64,000 nucleotides of DNA from Adiantum capillus-veneris (taxonomy: Eukaryota; Streptophyta; Polypodiopsida; Polypodiales; Pteridaceae). The translations under genes were made by a program, and so were the position numbers. Position 1 is the first letter of the stretch; every line of letters starts with the position of its first letter. The stretch lies in contig CM043957.1 in the NCBI GenBank assembly GCA_014529385.2, positions 87,208,381-87,272,380 of the forward strand, read 5' to 3'. Positions 12,489 to 23,276 of this stretch are shown one piece after another. A model generated the notes under the pieces. The model had not been told where the DNA came from and ran no database searches. It was given only the letters and a program-made list of their open reading frames with translations.

Positions 12489-12680
12489 TGTTGGGGTATA
12501 AAGCCCAATGTGGTAGCCCAGGTAAGTGGGCGGGCCGCCAGGTATGTACACATGTTCTTTTGTAAAAACCTAATAAGAACTCACTATGCTCTACACATTA
12601 CAGTAGAGCGAGTTCACCATATCGTCGTGCTCTTCTTCTCGCACTTTCTCTCGCGTCGCACTTCCGCTCGTACTCCTTCA
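12489..12680 (+). repeat. 3' LTR of the inner Copia element
   Basis: 192 bp LTR preceded by the polypurine tract AAGTGGGAGGT (12478-12488) and followed by the target copy AAAAT. Confidence 0.96.
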
Positions 12681-12685
12681 AAAAT

Positions 12686-14298
12686 AGGTGGCTCAGGCTC
12701 AGCCACAACCTTTGGTTCCACCTTATCTTGTCCTTGCTCCTCTTGAGCCCTGACATTTTGTCTTGCACGTGTAGGGCCATCTTCTTGGAAGACAACTCTT
12801 CTTATCTCCTGAACCCTCTCTGGTTTAGAATGATATTTCGCTTCAGTAAAGTGAACATAATTGCTGCGGATAACCTCTCTGGATTCGGGATCCCAAAGTT
12901 TGTACCCCATCTCACCAGAATTGCTATAGCCTAGAAAGATGTACTTTCTACTCTTTGGCTCAAGTTTGTTCCTAAATTCCTTTGCAACGTGAGTATATGC
13001 CTCACAGCCAAAGACTCTGAGATGCTTGTATGAGGGCACCTTGCGTGACCATACCATCTCTGTCACTAAATCCTTCTGCAAAACCTTGCTAGGAGATCTA
13101 TTTATAAGATGAACAGCTGTTGATACAACTTCAACCCAAAACCCATTTGGCAGTTGTGCATTAGACAACATACTTCTAACCTTCTCTTGTATGGTCCTAT
13201 TCATCCTCTCAGCAACACCATTTTGAGGAGGATTGTAAGGAGCAGTAAGTTCACGTTTTATACCTTTTGACTCACAAAAGTCCTGAAAGGCCTTTGAACA
13301 TACTCTCCACCATTGTCAGTGCGTAAGCATTTAAGCTTCTTGCCACTCTGATTCTCCACAAGTGTCACAAACGTTTTGAAAACACTCAACGCTTCATCCT
13401 TGTGCTTGAGAAAGTAAACCCATACTTTCCTCGAGTAATCATCTATAAATGTCATAAAGTAAGAAGCTCCCCCTAGAGATAGGTTAGGCATAGGTCCACA
13501 CAAATCACTATGAACAGGTGCCAACTGTGTATCTCTTCTACTGCTTCTATGCTTATGTGGCTGTATTGTGTGCTTACCATATAGACAATGTTCACAGAAT
13601 TCAAAATCATTAAATGACAAGCCAGGAAAATAACCAGAACGAGACAAGATTTCCATTCCCTTCTTGGACATATGTCCTAACCGGCTATGCCACAAAGAAA
13701 CGTTCGGCTGCTCGGTTACATTGATTACATTTTTAGAGACATTTGATACATAAATCATGTAAAGTCCGCCAGACTTTACTCCATGTGCTACTGTCATAGA
13801 ACCCTTGGATATCTTCCACATGTTTTGTCCAAAAGTGGTGACATAGCCAGCATCATCAAGTAAACCTGTGCTGATCAAGCTCTTTGTAATTGCGGGAACA
13901 TGTCTCACATTCTTCAGCGTGAAAGAAGAGCCAATCTGAAACTTCAATTGAACATCTCCAACACCTAAGATCTCACATGTCTGCCCATTGCCTAGCCGAA
14001 CATCATCTTTAGTGGTCACATAAGAAGTAAACCACTCCTTGTTTGGAGACACATGAAGTGATGCCCCTGAGTCTATAATCCAGTCACTTAGTGCATTTCC
14101 ATCAAATGCTGTAAGAAGAGCTGAGTCCATTGTATTCTTCAAGAAGTAGATGTCTCCTGACACTAGACTGTCATCCTCTGCAACAGTGTTTGTCACATTT
14201 ATTTCTTGAATCTTCAATGAGAACCTGTTCTTCTCACCATGGTCTTCAGCTTTCTCTTTGCCTTTTTCTGCTTTCCATTCTCTGCAGTCTCTTTTCAT
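12686..14298 (-). pseudogene. Outer Copia protease and integrase
   Basis: On the minus strand, frame 13258-14298 begins in the Gag zinc-knuckle tail. It runs through the protease (WIIDSGASLHV) and the integrase zinc-binding region (LWHSRLGHMSKKG, FCEHCLYGKH) into the catalytic core (VHSDLCGPM, FIDDYSRKVWVYF, TDNGGEY). A one-base shift near 13290 moves the frame, and the core continues with PPQNGVAERMNRT in 12614-13204, where the catalytic Glu lies. The integrase C-terminal part (FWVEVVSTAVHLINRSP, KVPSYKHLRVFGCEAYTHV) and a Pro/Glu-rich linker follow. Except for that shift this is a complete integrase; the deleted inner copy lacks it. Confidence 0.93.
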
Positions 14299-14370
14299 GT
14301 GACCCTTCTTGCCACAATGGTAGCATTCTATGTCACTCTTGCCTTTAGCACTGCGGGACTTGCTACGAGA

Positions 14371-14961
14371 CTAATTCCTCTTTCCACCTTTGTACTTTTC
14401 TTTGGTCCTTCCCCTGACAACTAAGGCTGTTCCTTTGCCTTTGTCCATTGTCTTTCTGTTGGTTTCTTCGGTAAGCAGACTGCCTTCTACACCTGCTATG
14501 GTCAAACCATCTGGAGGTGCAGAATTAGTCAAAGTTGTGCGAAAAGTGTCCCAACTTTCCGGCAATGTGATCAACAGGAACATAGCTCTAACACGTTCAT
14601 CAAACTTGACACCTTGAGCTGACAACTGACTATAGATGGTGTTGAATTCATTCAGATGATTGGACATAGGTGTCCCTTCTTTCATCTTCAAGTCAACAAG
14701 CTTGTTAAGCCAGTATACCTATGAAGCTGCACTCTGCTTCTCATAAAGATCACTCAGCTTTGTCCATGCTTGATAAGCCGACATCTTGTCTGCTACATTG
14801 AAGTAAATGCTTTCTGGCAAAGTCAGCATAATGGTAGAAAGTGCCAATTCATCCATTTCGCTCCATTCATCTTCGTCTATATCTTGTGGTTTTATCCTCT
14901 TGAGCTTTATAGGTTTTATCTGCTTCTTTTGTACCAACAAGTGCCAATCTGCTTCTTCCAC
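14371..14961 (-). pseudogene. Outer Copia gag, start codon deleted
   Basis: Two minus-strand frames (14719-14961 and 14371-14691) match the inner Gag. Three defects are visible. About 55 bp holding the start codon and first residues are missing near 14985. One base is lost in the KKQIWH region. A TAG interrupts it between them at about 14719. The zinc knuckle continues in the protease frame after a stop near 14372. This copy could not make a full Gag. Confidence 0.9.
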
Positions 14962-14984
14962 AATGGGAAATTGGTTCCATCCAG

Positions 14985-16008
14985 TAGTTTACTTTCCTGG
15001 GAAAAATTCGGCAGAGTTTCCCCTATAAACTGACCTCTGAACCAATATCAACATGTCAAATGAACCAAGAAAGCTTCAGATTCTGCAGAAATTTCGGCAG
15101 AGTCTCCTTTGTAAAATGGCTCTGGTGTACTCAAAAAACAGACCAAAAAACATCTCAAAAAACCAATGTCTCTCTAACACTGTAAGCTGTGGGTAAACCT
15201 GTCATGCACCTGTACTGTCTCTGACTGTCCGGTCACTGTCCTGTAAGCATAGACTGCAACAATGCCTCAACGACAGTAAAGCAAAGATGCAATCCCAACT
15301 GTCTAACTCACAGTCAATACATCCTAGCTGCCTATCTAAGGGTGCTCGAGGGATCGCTCCAAGACCTGTATCACCGAACGGATATCAACATTAAAGAATC
15401 CCCCAGCTCAATAAAACCTCACTCGACCCTCAACAAAGGCTGTAGTAAATCTGACAATACATAGACTTCCCACAAAGTCATACATCCACAAATTTCTCAC
15501 TATATGATGTAACCGCTGCGGCGGTTGTTTGCTACGTGACTCACAGCCAGCAAACCCTCAACAGACATACATCATCTCTGACAATACATCCCATGTGGAA
15601 GTACCTGCAGTTTCAGGATGAAATCTGGAATATCAAGCAGCAAACACAAGCTACCTGATGAACTAGTGGATGTCGCCTACAATCTGTGTAGATGCGCCCG
15701 TGTCGTATGTGACACGCCTCCAAGAACTGTAAGCCATCCTTCGATGTGTAGACAGCCACAAATTAGCACTCTGGGAGTGCCGATATCCTCAGCACTTGCA
15801 GTCGTAGGCGGAAACCCCAAATTTGCAGAGTCGGATCTGCACCCGGAGAGACCACGCAGTCGAAAATGGCCTGCGCAGAACTTTGTCGAAGCCGAACGGT
15901 GGCCGTGTCTTTGCCTGTCGAATCTCACTCCAATCTGAGCAGGTGACTCTGGCTACCTGCAAAATGCTGCCTCGAGCCTCGAGCCTCGATCTGAGCTCTC
16001 ATACCAGT
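14985..16008 (-). other. Outer Copia 5' leader and primer site
   Basis: The leader matches the inner copy in reverse. The primer site near 15996-16007 (complement) reads TGGTATGAGAGC, one mismatch from the inner copy. Frames inside the leader are not conserved proteins. Confidence 0.85.
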
Positions 16009-16200
16009 CGAAGGAGTACGAGCGGAAGTGCGACGCAAGAGAGAGTGCAAGAAGAAGAGCACGATGATATGGTGAACTCGCTCTACTGTAATGTATAGAG
16101 CATAGTGAGTTCTTATTAGGTTTATACAAAAGAATATGTGTACATACCTGGCGGCCCGCCCACTTACCTGGGCGACCACATTGGGCTTTATATCCCAACA
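16009..16200 (-). repeat. 5' LTR of the outer Copia element
   Basis: 192 bp. The end next to the primer site reads TTCG rather than TTCA on the minus strand, a point change in the terminal CA. The other end meets the GACAA target copy at 16201-16205. Confidence 0.94.
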
Positions 16201-16205
16201 GACAA

Positions 16206-17029
16206 TAGTAAAGAGAATGAAATTAATATTGATGGATTTGATTTTGCTAATGAAGAGGCTACTAATGATGCCCCTATGCTTGTTGATTACCTTGTTACTA
16301 GGCTTCAACAAGCCATGGGCAATCCATCCCTGCAAGGTGAAGTGCAACGGTAGCTACGTACTAATGGGATTCTCCAAACTCCCCACCAAGAAGAAAGAGT
16401 ACCTAGGAAGCCTCCTTGTAAGACTTCCAAAAGAGGCCTCTCTTCGATAAGGGAAGAAGAAGAGGATCCGTACGAAAGGCTCAAAAATCTACTACTTGAC
16501 GATGCATCTCCTTCCCAAAGGAGAACTCAAGTTTCAACGGTGGATCCCCCACTGAAAGAATGAGAAAGAAGTGAGTCTCCTGCCAGCTCGGCGGAGATGG
16601 CTCCATGAAGACAGCGGGCAAAACGCTCTCCAACACCCCCTAAACGGAGAAGACCATCGCATACTTCTGTACACCATAATTCAAAGAGGGACGAGAGAAA
16701 ACAAGAGAAGAAAAAGGCGAGAAAGAGGTCACCCTCTTCTCCATCTTCTTCATCCTCTTCCTCTTCTGAAGAAAGTGATGGTGCAAACAAGGAGTAACAA
16801 GGGAAGAAAAAGGCGAGAAAGAGGTCGCACCTCTTCTCCATCCTCCTCATACTCTTCCTCTTTTGAAGAAAGCGATGGTGCACCCCTTGAACCACCTAAA
16901 AGAAGAGGCCATAGGAAATCCTATGCCGCGTGGAAGAGGTCGTCCAAGCTCAAAAAGTTCAAAGAGGGAGGAAAGAACATCTCTTTCCTTACCTACGATG
17001 GCACCTTTGGTGCTATGGACAAAGCCTAA
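16206..17029 (+). pseudogene. Chromovirus gag, continued
   Basis: The gag frame resumes after the Copia insertion, reading an acidic stretch (FDFANEEATND) and MLVDYLVTRLQQAMGNPS, and stops at 16353-16355. Downstream frames are degenerate and rich in Arg, Lys, Glu and Ser (SSPSSSYSSSFEE), with a duplicated motif, RRKRRERG, at about 16705 and 16805. I could not find the conserved gypsy capsid core, so that part seems deleted or too decayed to see. Confidence 0.7.
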
Positions 17030-17092
17030 GGGGAAGGACAATGTCCAAAAGTCTCCTAAAGGCAACGCCAACAACAACAAAGCTAAGGAGAA

Positions 17093-17564
17093 GGGAGTTT
17101 ATAAAGGCAAAAATAAACTCGCTCCTGAAGAGCTAGAGCATTATCGTAAAGATAACCACTGTTTCAAGTGCAGGGAGCAAGGGCATGCTTATCGTGCTTG
17201 TCCCCACAAGAATACACAAAATGAGCCTCCTAGAGCTACCTTGGTCGAAATCCAAGAAGAGGATGCTCACCACAAAGGATCTCCTCTATGCCATGCTTGG
17301 GGAAAGGTAAGAGAACATGATGCTTTCATTCTCTTTGACCTTGGCTGTACTGACAATTTCATATCCACAGAGTTGGCTGCCAAGCTAGGTATCCAAGCCT
17401 ACGAGATGGGAGATGTCCTACCTGCCAATGGTGCTTTCAAGGGGCAAAAAGCCTCAGTCACTCCCTTAATTGGGAAATTGAGGCTCCATGTCCAAAGTGA
17501 TGTGGACAAGGAGGACTTCTTTATCTCTCCTCTCAAGCACGAGGATGTAATCTTAGGGGCATGA
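17093..17564 (+). pseudogene. Chromovirus zinc knuckle and protease
   Basis: Within the open frame 16863-17564, a CCHC zinc knuckle CFKCREQGHAYRAC is followed about 45 residues later by the aspartic protease. The active site reads FDLGCTDNFIS, where the family usually has DSGAT; the catalytic Asp is kept but the next residue is Leu. A TGA at 17563-17565 then splits it from the sequence WFDRMAANVKFPERQIYF, which is the normal continuation. Confidence 0.85.
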
Positions 17565-17565
17565 T

Positions 17566-19062
17566 GGTTTGATCGCATGGCTGCCAATGTTAAATTCCCT
17601 GAAAGGCAAATCTACTTTAGGTTCAAGGAAAAGGATATGTACATAGATGCTAAGGAGTTGGGTAACACCATACACATTGTACATAATCAAGCTTTCAATA
17701 AGTCAATAAAGAGCTCTATTCCTGTGTACATGATTTTTGTTAAAGATTCTCAAAATGAACCTAATGTTTTAGCAAAAGAAAATATAAACAATCATAAGGA
17801 ATAAGAGTTATTCAATTTTCTCAAGGGATTTCAAGATGTTTTCATTGACGACATCCCTTGTGAACTACCTCATAAACGAGGCAATGATGACCATGCAATT
17901 GAACTTCTTCCAAGAAGTTCACCGCCTAGTAAACCTCCTTATATAGTTTCTCAAGCTCAACAAGAGGAGATTATCCGGCAAGTGCATGAGTTAGTTGCGA
18001 AGGGCATGGTTAGGCCTAGCTCATCTCCATTTTGTTCACGAGTGTTATTAGTGCAAAAGAAAGACGACACATATCATATTTGAGTCGACTATAGAGCACT
18101 AAATAGGATCACTATCAAAAATAGGTTTCCCATTCCACGGGTAGAAGACCTATTCGATAAGCTACAAGGGTCGACCTAGTCCAGTAGGATTGACCTAAAA
18201 AGTGGCTACCATCAAATAAGGGTAGTTGATCAAGACATTGTAAAGACCGCATTTCGTACTACGTTTGGTCTTTACAAGTTGTCATGCCTTTTGGCTTGAC
18301 CAATGCACCAGCCACATTTAACTGCTTGATGGAGAAGCTATTCAGGCCTCACCGAACCTTTACTAGAGTGTTCTTTGATGATATAATCATCTACTCTAAC
18401 TCACTAGACAAACACAAGCAGCACCTCCAGGTAATATTTCAAGTTTTACGAGAGAATAAACTTTATATTAATCAAAAGAAAACTGAGTTTTTCTTACAAG
18501 AGATTTAGTATTTAGGTCACATTATCTCTCAAGATGGCATCCAAATGGATCCATCAAAGCTAGAGGTAATAAAAGGATGGCCTAATCCAAGAAATCTACA
18601 TGAACTAAGAAGCTTTATAGGTATGTGTGCATACTATAGACGCTTCATAGAAAATTTCTCACACATTGCGGGACCATTACATGACCTAATAAAGAAAAAC
18701 GTTAGGTATATATGGTCCACCAAGGAGAACAAGGCTTCCAAAAGCTTAAAGAAAAGCTTATCTCTAAACCTGTGCTTACACTTCCGGATCTCTCAAAGCC
18801 ATTTGAGGTTCAATGCGACGCCTGTGGTGATTGCCTTGGAGCTGTTTTGCTCCAAGAAGGGCATGCCATAGCCTACGAAAGTTGAAGGCTCGACCCTGTT
18901 GAGCAAGCTCTAGGCATATATGAGAAGGAACTCTTAGCAGTTCTACATGCTCTAGACTCGTGGAAGCACTATTTATTGGGGCCTCCTTTCATTCTATGGA
19001 CGAATCACCAAAGCCTTAAGTACTTCATGACACGGACCAAGCTCTCTGACAAACAAATGATG
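17566..19062 (+). pseudogene. Chromovirus reverse transcriptase and RNase H
   Basis: The RT reads through motifs [59 protein letters not shown] and the catalytic FFDDIIIYS, then YLGHIIS, LRSFIGMCAYYRRF and the RNase H (VQCDACGDCLGAVL, ELLAVLHALDSWKHYL, TNHQSLKYF). Defects include stops at 17802, 18082 and 18178, a frameshift near 18275, another stop at 18508 and a frameshift near 18775. All key motifs remain in order, so this is a recognisable but dead Ty3/gypsy pol. Confidence 0.92.
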
Positions 19063-19960
19063 TGGGAAAATTTCCTTTGCCAATCCCTAATTCAAAATGT
19101 TTCAAAATGTGTGGTATGCCAAAAGACGAAGTTTGATAGAGGGAAGCAACCTGGATTGCTTCAACCTTTGCCAATCCCTAATTCACCGTGGGAGAGCATA
19201 TCCATGGATTTTATCTTTGGATTGCCTAAATCTATCCATGGAATACAGGAATATGGACGATAGTAGACAGGTTTAGCAAACAAGCACATTTCATACCCAT
19301 CAAAAAGACTATCAAATGGCAACCCTCTTTATATTACAAATCTTCAAGTACCCTGGCTTGCCAATGTTCATAGTGTCGGATAGAGATCCTAGAATGACCA
19401 ATAGTTTTTGGAAGGGTCTCTTTGAGAATTTAGGGACAAGGCTAAACTTCTCTTCGGCCTATCACCCACAAATGGATGGCCAAAGTAAAATAGATAACCT
19501 AACAATCCTTGATCTACTAAAAGCCTATGTAAAAGAAGTAGATCAAAAGGTCCCAACGGGAGAAGTACTTATCGTTGGTGGAGTGTCCCTACAATAACAT
19601 TGTATGTACCTCCACCTGAAAAGCACCTTTCGAGGTAATTGAGGGAAGATCCAAAATTCCCTTGCTACTTAAGGTACACGGGAAGATCTTCATTGTAGAT
19701 GAGTATAGCCGAGACCTACAAGAATCTTTCCAAAAGATTAAGGATGATATCTCTATCTCATAGCAAAGGCAAAAGGCTGCTGCTAATAAGCATAGAAGAG
19801 CTCAAGCCTTTAAACAAAATGATTGGGTCTTGCTTAAATTTCCCAAGGCTCAATTAAGGTACACAACGGGCAAGAAGCCTACGGGACACCAAAAAGTACT
19901 ATGCTAAGTTAGCAAAAAGGTACTATGGTCCCTTCCAGATTCTTAGACTAATCAATGAGA
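19063..19960 (+). pseudogene. Chromovirus integrase, partly deleted
   Basis: Part of the integrase zinc finger (CVVCQKTK) follows the RNase H with sequence missing between them. The core is recognisable in ISMDFIFGLPKS, VDRFSKQAHFIPIK, VSDRDPRMTNSFWK and SSAYHPQMDGQSK. A stop at 19261 and small deletions near 19310 break the frame. The region after 19600 is frameshifted but still resembles an integrase C-terminal part (YGPFQILR). Confidence 0.88.
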
Positions 19961-20277
19961 TGGCCTATCAACTCAAGTTGCCAAGTCATTGGCTCATACA
20001 CAATGCTTTCCATGTGAGCCTACTAAAGCCTTACAAAGGAGAGCCACCTCAAGCACCAACTATTGAAGACCCACCAGAGATCGAGGACCAAGAAGAGGTG
20101 ATGCAGCTCGAGTCCATTCTTCGACATGAAGACAAGGTATTGAGAGGCGGTAAGATTATTCGACGGTATCTTATTAAGTTTAAGAACTATCCTTTTGAAG
20201 ATGCTAGATGGATGCAAGGCATACAATTAAAGGATAACCTAAACCTTGTCAATGCTTACAATGCTTCCCTAGAGTAA
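19960..20277 (+). pseudogene. Chromovirus chromodomain-like C-terminus
   Basis: The frame reads YQLKLPSHWLIHNAFHVSLLKPY, the usual end of a chromovirus integrase. After a Pro/Glu linker comes ILRHEDKVLRGGKIIRRYLIKFKNYPFEDARWM, which is written here in two parts: ILRHEDKVLRGG and IRRYLIKFKNYPFEDARWM. This matches the chromodomain pattern, known in these elements to tether integration to chromatin. It is the best-preserved part of the element. Confidence 0.85.
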
Positions 20278-20630
20278 GCAAATGTAAAATTGTTTAAATG
20301 AACAAAGATTTAGTCTTAGAAGACTCTCTTTTTATTTATTGTGCACAAATGTTAATAAGTATGCATACTTAGGATCATGTTTGTGGAGACGACGTCTCTC
20401 GAACACCAAGTAGAGCGTGTCACTCTACTATGGAAGATTGATAGGACTGACGCGCAGACATACTTGCGACCAGCTTAAACTCTCAAGCGCAACCTAGATT
20501 AGTCATCCATTTTGGAACGGTGTCGTAGGTAAAATAGGGATCCTCTACCCGCTAGAAAAAGGACTAATGACTAGGCTTTATCGTCTCTACCTCATAGTCG
20601 AGGACGACTATGATTTTAAGAGAGAGGTAA
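20278..20630 (+). other. Chromovirus 3' untranslated region and polypurine tract
   Basis: No frame is seen. It ends in the purine-rich stretch AAGAGAGAGGTAA (about 20618-20630), immediately before the LTR. Confidence 0.75.
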
Positions 20631-21488
20631 TGTCATAATAACTAATATCTAATTCTCTTAAATGATTTTCTTATGTTAAACTGATCATTTAATATGGGAA
20701 AGTACCATGGGAGAAAAAGCTAGAATATTGGTAAGGCTGGCAGACTTGTCACAGTAGGGATCCAAAGGAGGGAAAATAGGGATCCAACGGGGCACCATCT
20801 GCAAAAGAGCAATGTGTATGAATGGTGCTTCAAAGACCTTAGGGTTTAGCCCATTAAGACTTTCAAAATGCCAAGGTTCCAAATTCAAAGGTAAGGTCCA
20901 AATGTTCAAGCTTAACAGAATTGGATGCTTTTGTGAAGACCATAAAGTCTTCACATATCCCTAGATGGGAGGGGGCGAGCCCTAAAGGTAGGGGAAGAGA
21001 GAGAAGAGGTGAAAGAACACACACACACACACACACACTCTCTCTCTCAAGGCTTCCCTTTCCACAAAGGGCATAATGAACACATGTCAGGTTCCTAACC
21101 CAGTTGCCCCCAAAGTGCATTCAAATCCTATTGGATGGCCATAGAGGTGGACCAATGAGAATTAGGCTAGAGTAAATTTAGTTTAATTAATTTTAAAACA
21201 CTTGATAAAAGAATCAATAGGAATTAAGCTCTCTAGAAGACTATTGGACAGTCTACCAAGGGGTCCAATGAGCATTCAGCAGCCCAATGGCTTGCATGAT
21301 TCCTATTGGCCAAAAGACTAAGAGGTCCAATGAGAGTTTAATTGAATTAGTTAAATATCTAAATCTCTCACAAAAGGCGAAAGGGAGACACATGTCACAA
21401 GGCTAGCAACTATGCTTCTAATTTCCTATTGGCTAAGCTTGGCATGAGCCAATAAGGGGCCAACAAGAGGAAATAGCAAGAGGGGTCG

Positions 21489-21551
<63 letters not shown>

Positions 21552-22271
21552 AGAGGGGGGGGGGGTTAATTTTTGCAAGGAATTATTGCACACACACTCA
21601 CACAAACTCATGTGTGAAGTAAAGAAGACTATCTCCTTCTCAAGGTTTAACGGAAAGCTCATCATTTACTCCAAGCTTGTGAGAAGGGAGGCCTACACCA
21701 ACAATCTTGGCTTTGTGATGCAAATCCAACCAAGAGCCAAGCTCCAATGCATGCTCATCTCCTCTACCATGCTAATTACTAAGCTATGCTAAGCTATTAA
21801 GAGTGATTATGTGAGGAGAAATACTTCTTTCTCGTAAGAATACTTCTTCTTCCTCTAGATCTACTCACATACCCCGCTAGCTCTCACCATGTTCGAAGAT
21901 GTGTGAGGTCTTGGGTCTGAGACCGCGAGGGAATTGATGTTGTGTTTTCCAAGTGTAAGCTTGGTGCTTGAAGCTTCCATCTTCATTGCACCAACAAGTT
22001 ATTGAAGGAACACAAAGTATTGTATTGTAAAATGTCTCCCTTGATGGGGGAACCGGCTCCATGTAAATCCGGTCCTCACTATTGTCAATAGCTTAATTTC
22101 TCTCTCTTTTTGAACTATTGTTCATGCCTATCTAACTAGTGTTATGATTTTGTTGCTCTCTCCATCCAAGAACTCTTGCTATGCTCATTAGGAATCTATT
22201 CTTAATGAAATGCTCACTATGTCTAAGTTACTTTCCGCTATACACAAGTTACTAGACCATTAAATGTTACA
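20631..22271 (+). repeat. Chromovirus 3' LTR, complete
   Basis: 1641 bp, from TGTCATAATA to TGTTACA. It contains CA and GA microsatellites (21018-21040 and 21491-21547). It matches the reverse complement of the solo LTR at 5358-6857 along its length. It is followed at once by a primer site, which is not expected for a 3' LTR. Confidence 0.93.
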
Positions 22272-22313
22272 TTTGTATCAGAGCTATTTGTTTCTCTTTT
22301 CTTGCTGAAGAAT
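22272..22313 (+). promoter_or_regulatory. Second chromovirus primer site and leader stub
   Basis: TTGTATCAGAGC at 22273-22284 and the next about 27 bases match 5003-5044 closely. This is the beginning of a second internal region, cut off by another LTR at 22314. Confidence 0.88.
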
Positions 22314-23276
22314 TGTTGACCGCTGGGTCAACAACGCAACATAACTCAAGTTTCATACCAAAGTCTTATCTTTTGCGAGTTATGAAATGCTGCGGATTAT
22401 GGCTATAAACGTCATTTGTAATGTGTAGTTATTCTAGTTTCAGAAGCCGGGGTGCAATGGCACTTCCAGATTGTAAATGCAAAGCCATTTGACCCTTTCA
22501 ACCCCATTTTTGGTTAGACCTAAGGTAGCCTTAGTATATAAGGTACCAAGGTCATTTTGTAATAGGGAAATTTTTTTTATCATAATCAAAACTTTAGCGC
22601 TGCCGTCTACTGTGTGTGAGAGACAAAGAGAGTGAGCGTGAGCTTTATCTTCTCGCTACGCCCGGCTCGCTCAACACATTGGAGATCCGACTGCACCATT
22701 GTTCTAGGCTCGAGGAGAGCTACGCGACAACGCCAAGCATTCCACGCGAGACGAAGCGCACACATCGACACATCTACGAGCTATTTGTGGTCGTAAGTGT
22801 ATCAAGCGATGTCTGTTTTCTGCGTGCTAGTAGTCTATAGAATCGTGGCGACATAAGCTACCCATTGGTATTCATAAATTTCAGTTTCGAGCACTTTCAA
22901 AATTATGCTCTGCCATCCTACGCGTTTTCCGCGGATGGGTTTAGAGTGAGGGTTTTGAGTGTAGAAGCTTAGGGACAGGTGTATCCTAGTGAGGGGATGG
23001 TGTCCCGTAAGTTTCGTGCGAATCTGGCATGATTAGGTGAGTTACTTTCCATATGTGTGTATGTGGCTAGGTGATGTAGTTGAGAGCAGTGAGGTTCTTG
23101 ATTGTGGTATAGTTGGCCTTCCAAAGTGTTGTATGTGTAGGATGGTCTCAGCATGACAAGCTAAAGAGATTTCCTCTGCGTGCCTATCGTGTCATCTGTG
23201 TCCTCGATTGACATTATGTTGATCTAGGTAGTGTTTGCATGCACTTCATGGGTGTGTGAGCCGTTGCCCTCCAACA
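22314..23276 (+). repeat. LTR of a different retrotransposon
   Basis: 963 bp beginning TGTTGACC and ending CCAACA, with a TATA-like TATATAAGG near 22535. It is identified as an LTR from its ends and the primer site after it; no second copy is in the window. The short open frame at 22616-22840 is not a recognised protein. Confidence 0.75.

Larger units (their letters stand above)
8852..12680 (+). mobile_element. Inner Copia element, deletion derivative, target duplication AAAAT
   Basis: This sister copy of the surrounding Copia family is inserted in the opposite orientation. LTRs lie at 8852-9043 and 12489-12680, with AAAAT duplicated at 8847-8851 and 12681-12685. It keeps the primer site, leader, gag, protease, the end of RT and RNase H. 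Everything between the protease/pre-integrase region and the catalytic part of RT has been deleted, with the junction near 11332. At 3.8 kb it cannot encode integrase or a complete RT and must have moved using proteins made elsewhere. Confidence 0.96.
6933..16200 (-). mobile_element. Outer Copia element, target duplication GACAA
   Basis: This Ty1/Copia element lies on the minus strand with LTRs at 6933-7124 and 16009-16200. GACAA is duplicated at 6928-6932 and 16201-16205. Without the inner insertion (8852-12680 plus one target copy) it would be about 5.4 kb, a normal Copia length. From 5' to 3' on the minus strand it holds the LTR, primer site, a 1 kb leader, gag, protease, integrase, reverse transcriptase and RNase H. 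It is damaged: the gag start is deleted, and there are stops and frameshifts. The inner copy in opposite orientation interrupts it between integrase and reverse transcriptase. Confidence 0.95.
4922..22271 (+). mobile_element. Ty3/gypsy chromovirus, interrupted by nested insertions
   Basis: This is a plus-strand Ty3/gypsy element. It has a truncated 5' LTR (4922-5002), a primer site (5004-5015), a leader (5016-5352 and 6863-6921), the gag start (6922-6932, continued at 16206), a pol region (about 17150-19600), a chromodomain-type C-terminus (19960-20277), a polypurine tract and a complete 3' LTR (20631-22271). Two insertions split it: a solo LTR in the leader and a Copia element 11 bp into gag. 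Removing them joins the leader and the gag frame cleanly. The element carries many stops and frameshifts and is inactive. The 3' LTR is unusual because a second primer site follows it directly. Confidence 0.88.

Noticed and set aside
16571-17029. SR-type splicing factor from the Arg/Ser-rich frame
   Set aside because: It lies between gag start and zinc knuckle of the chromovirus and lacks an RRM; it is degenerate gag sequence.
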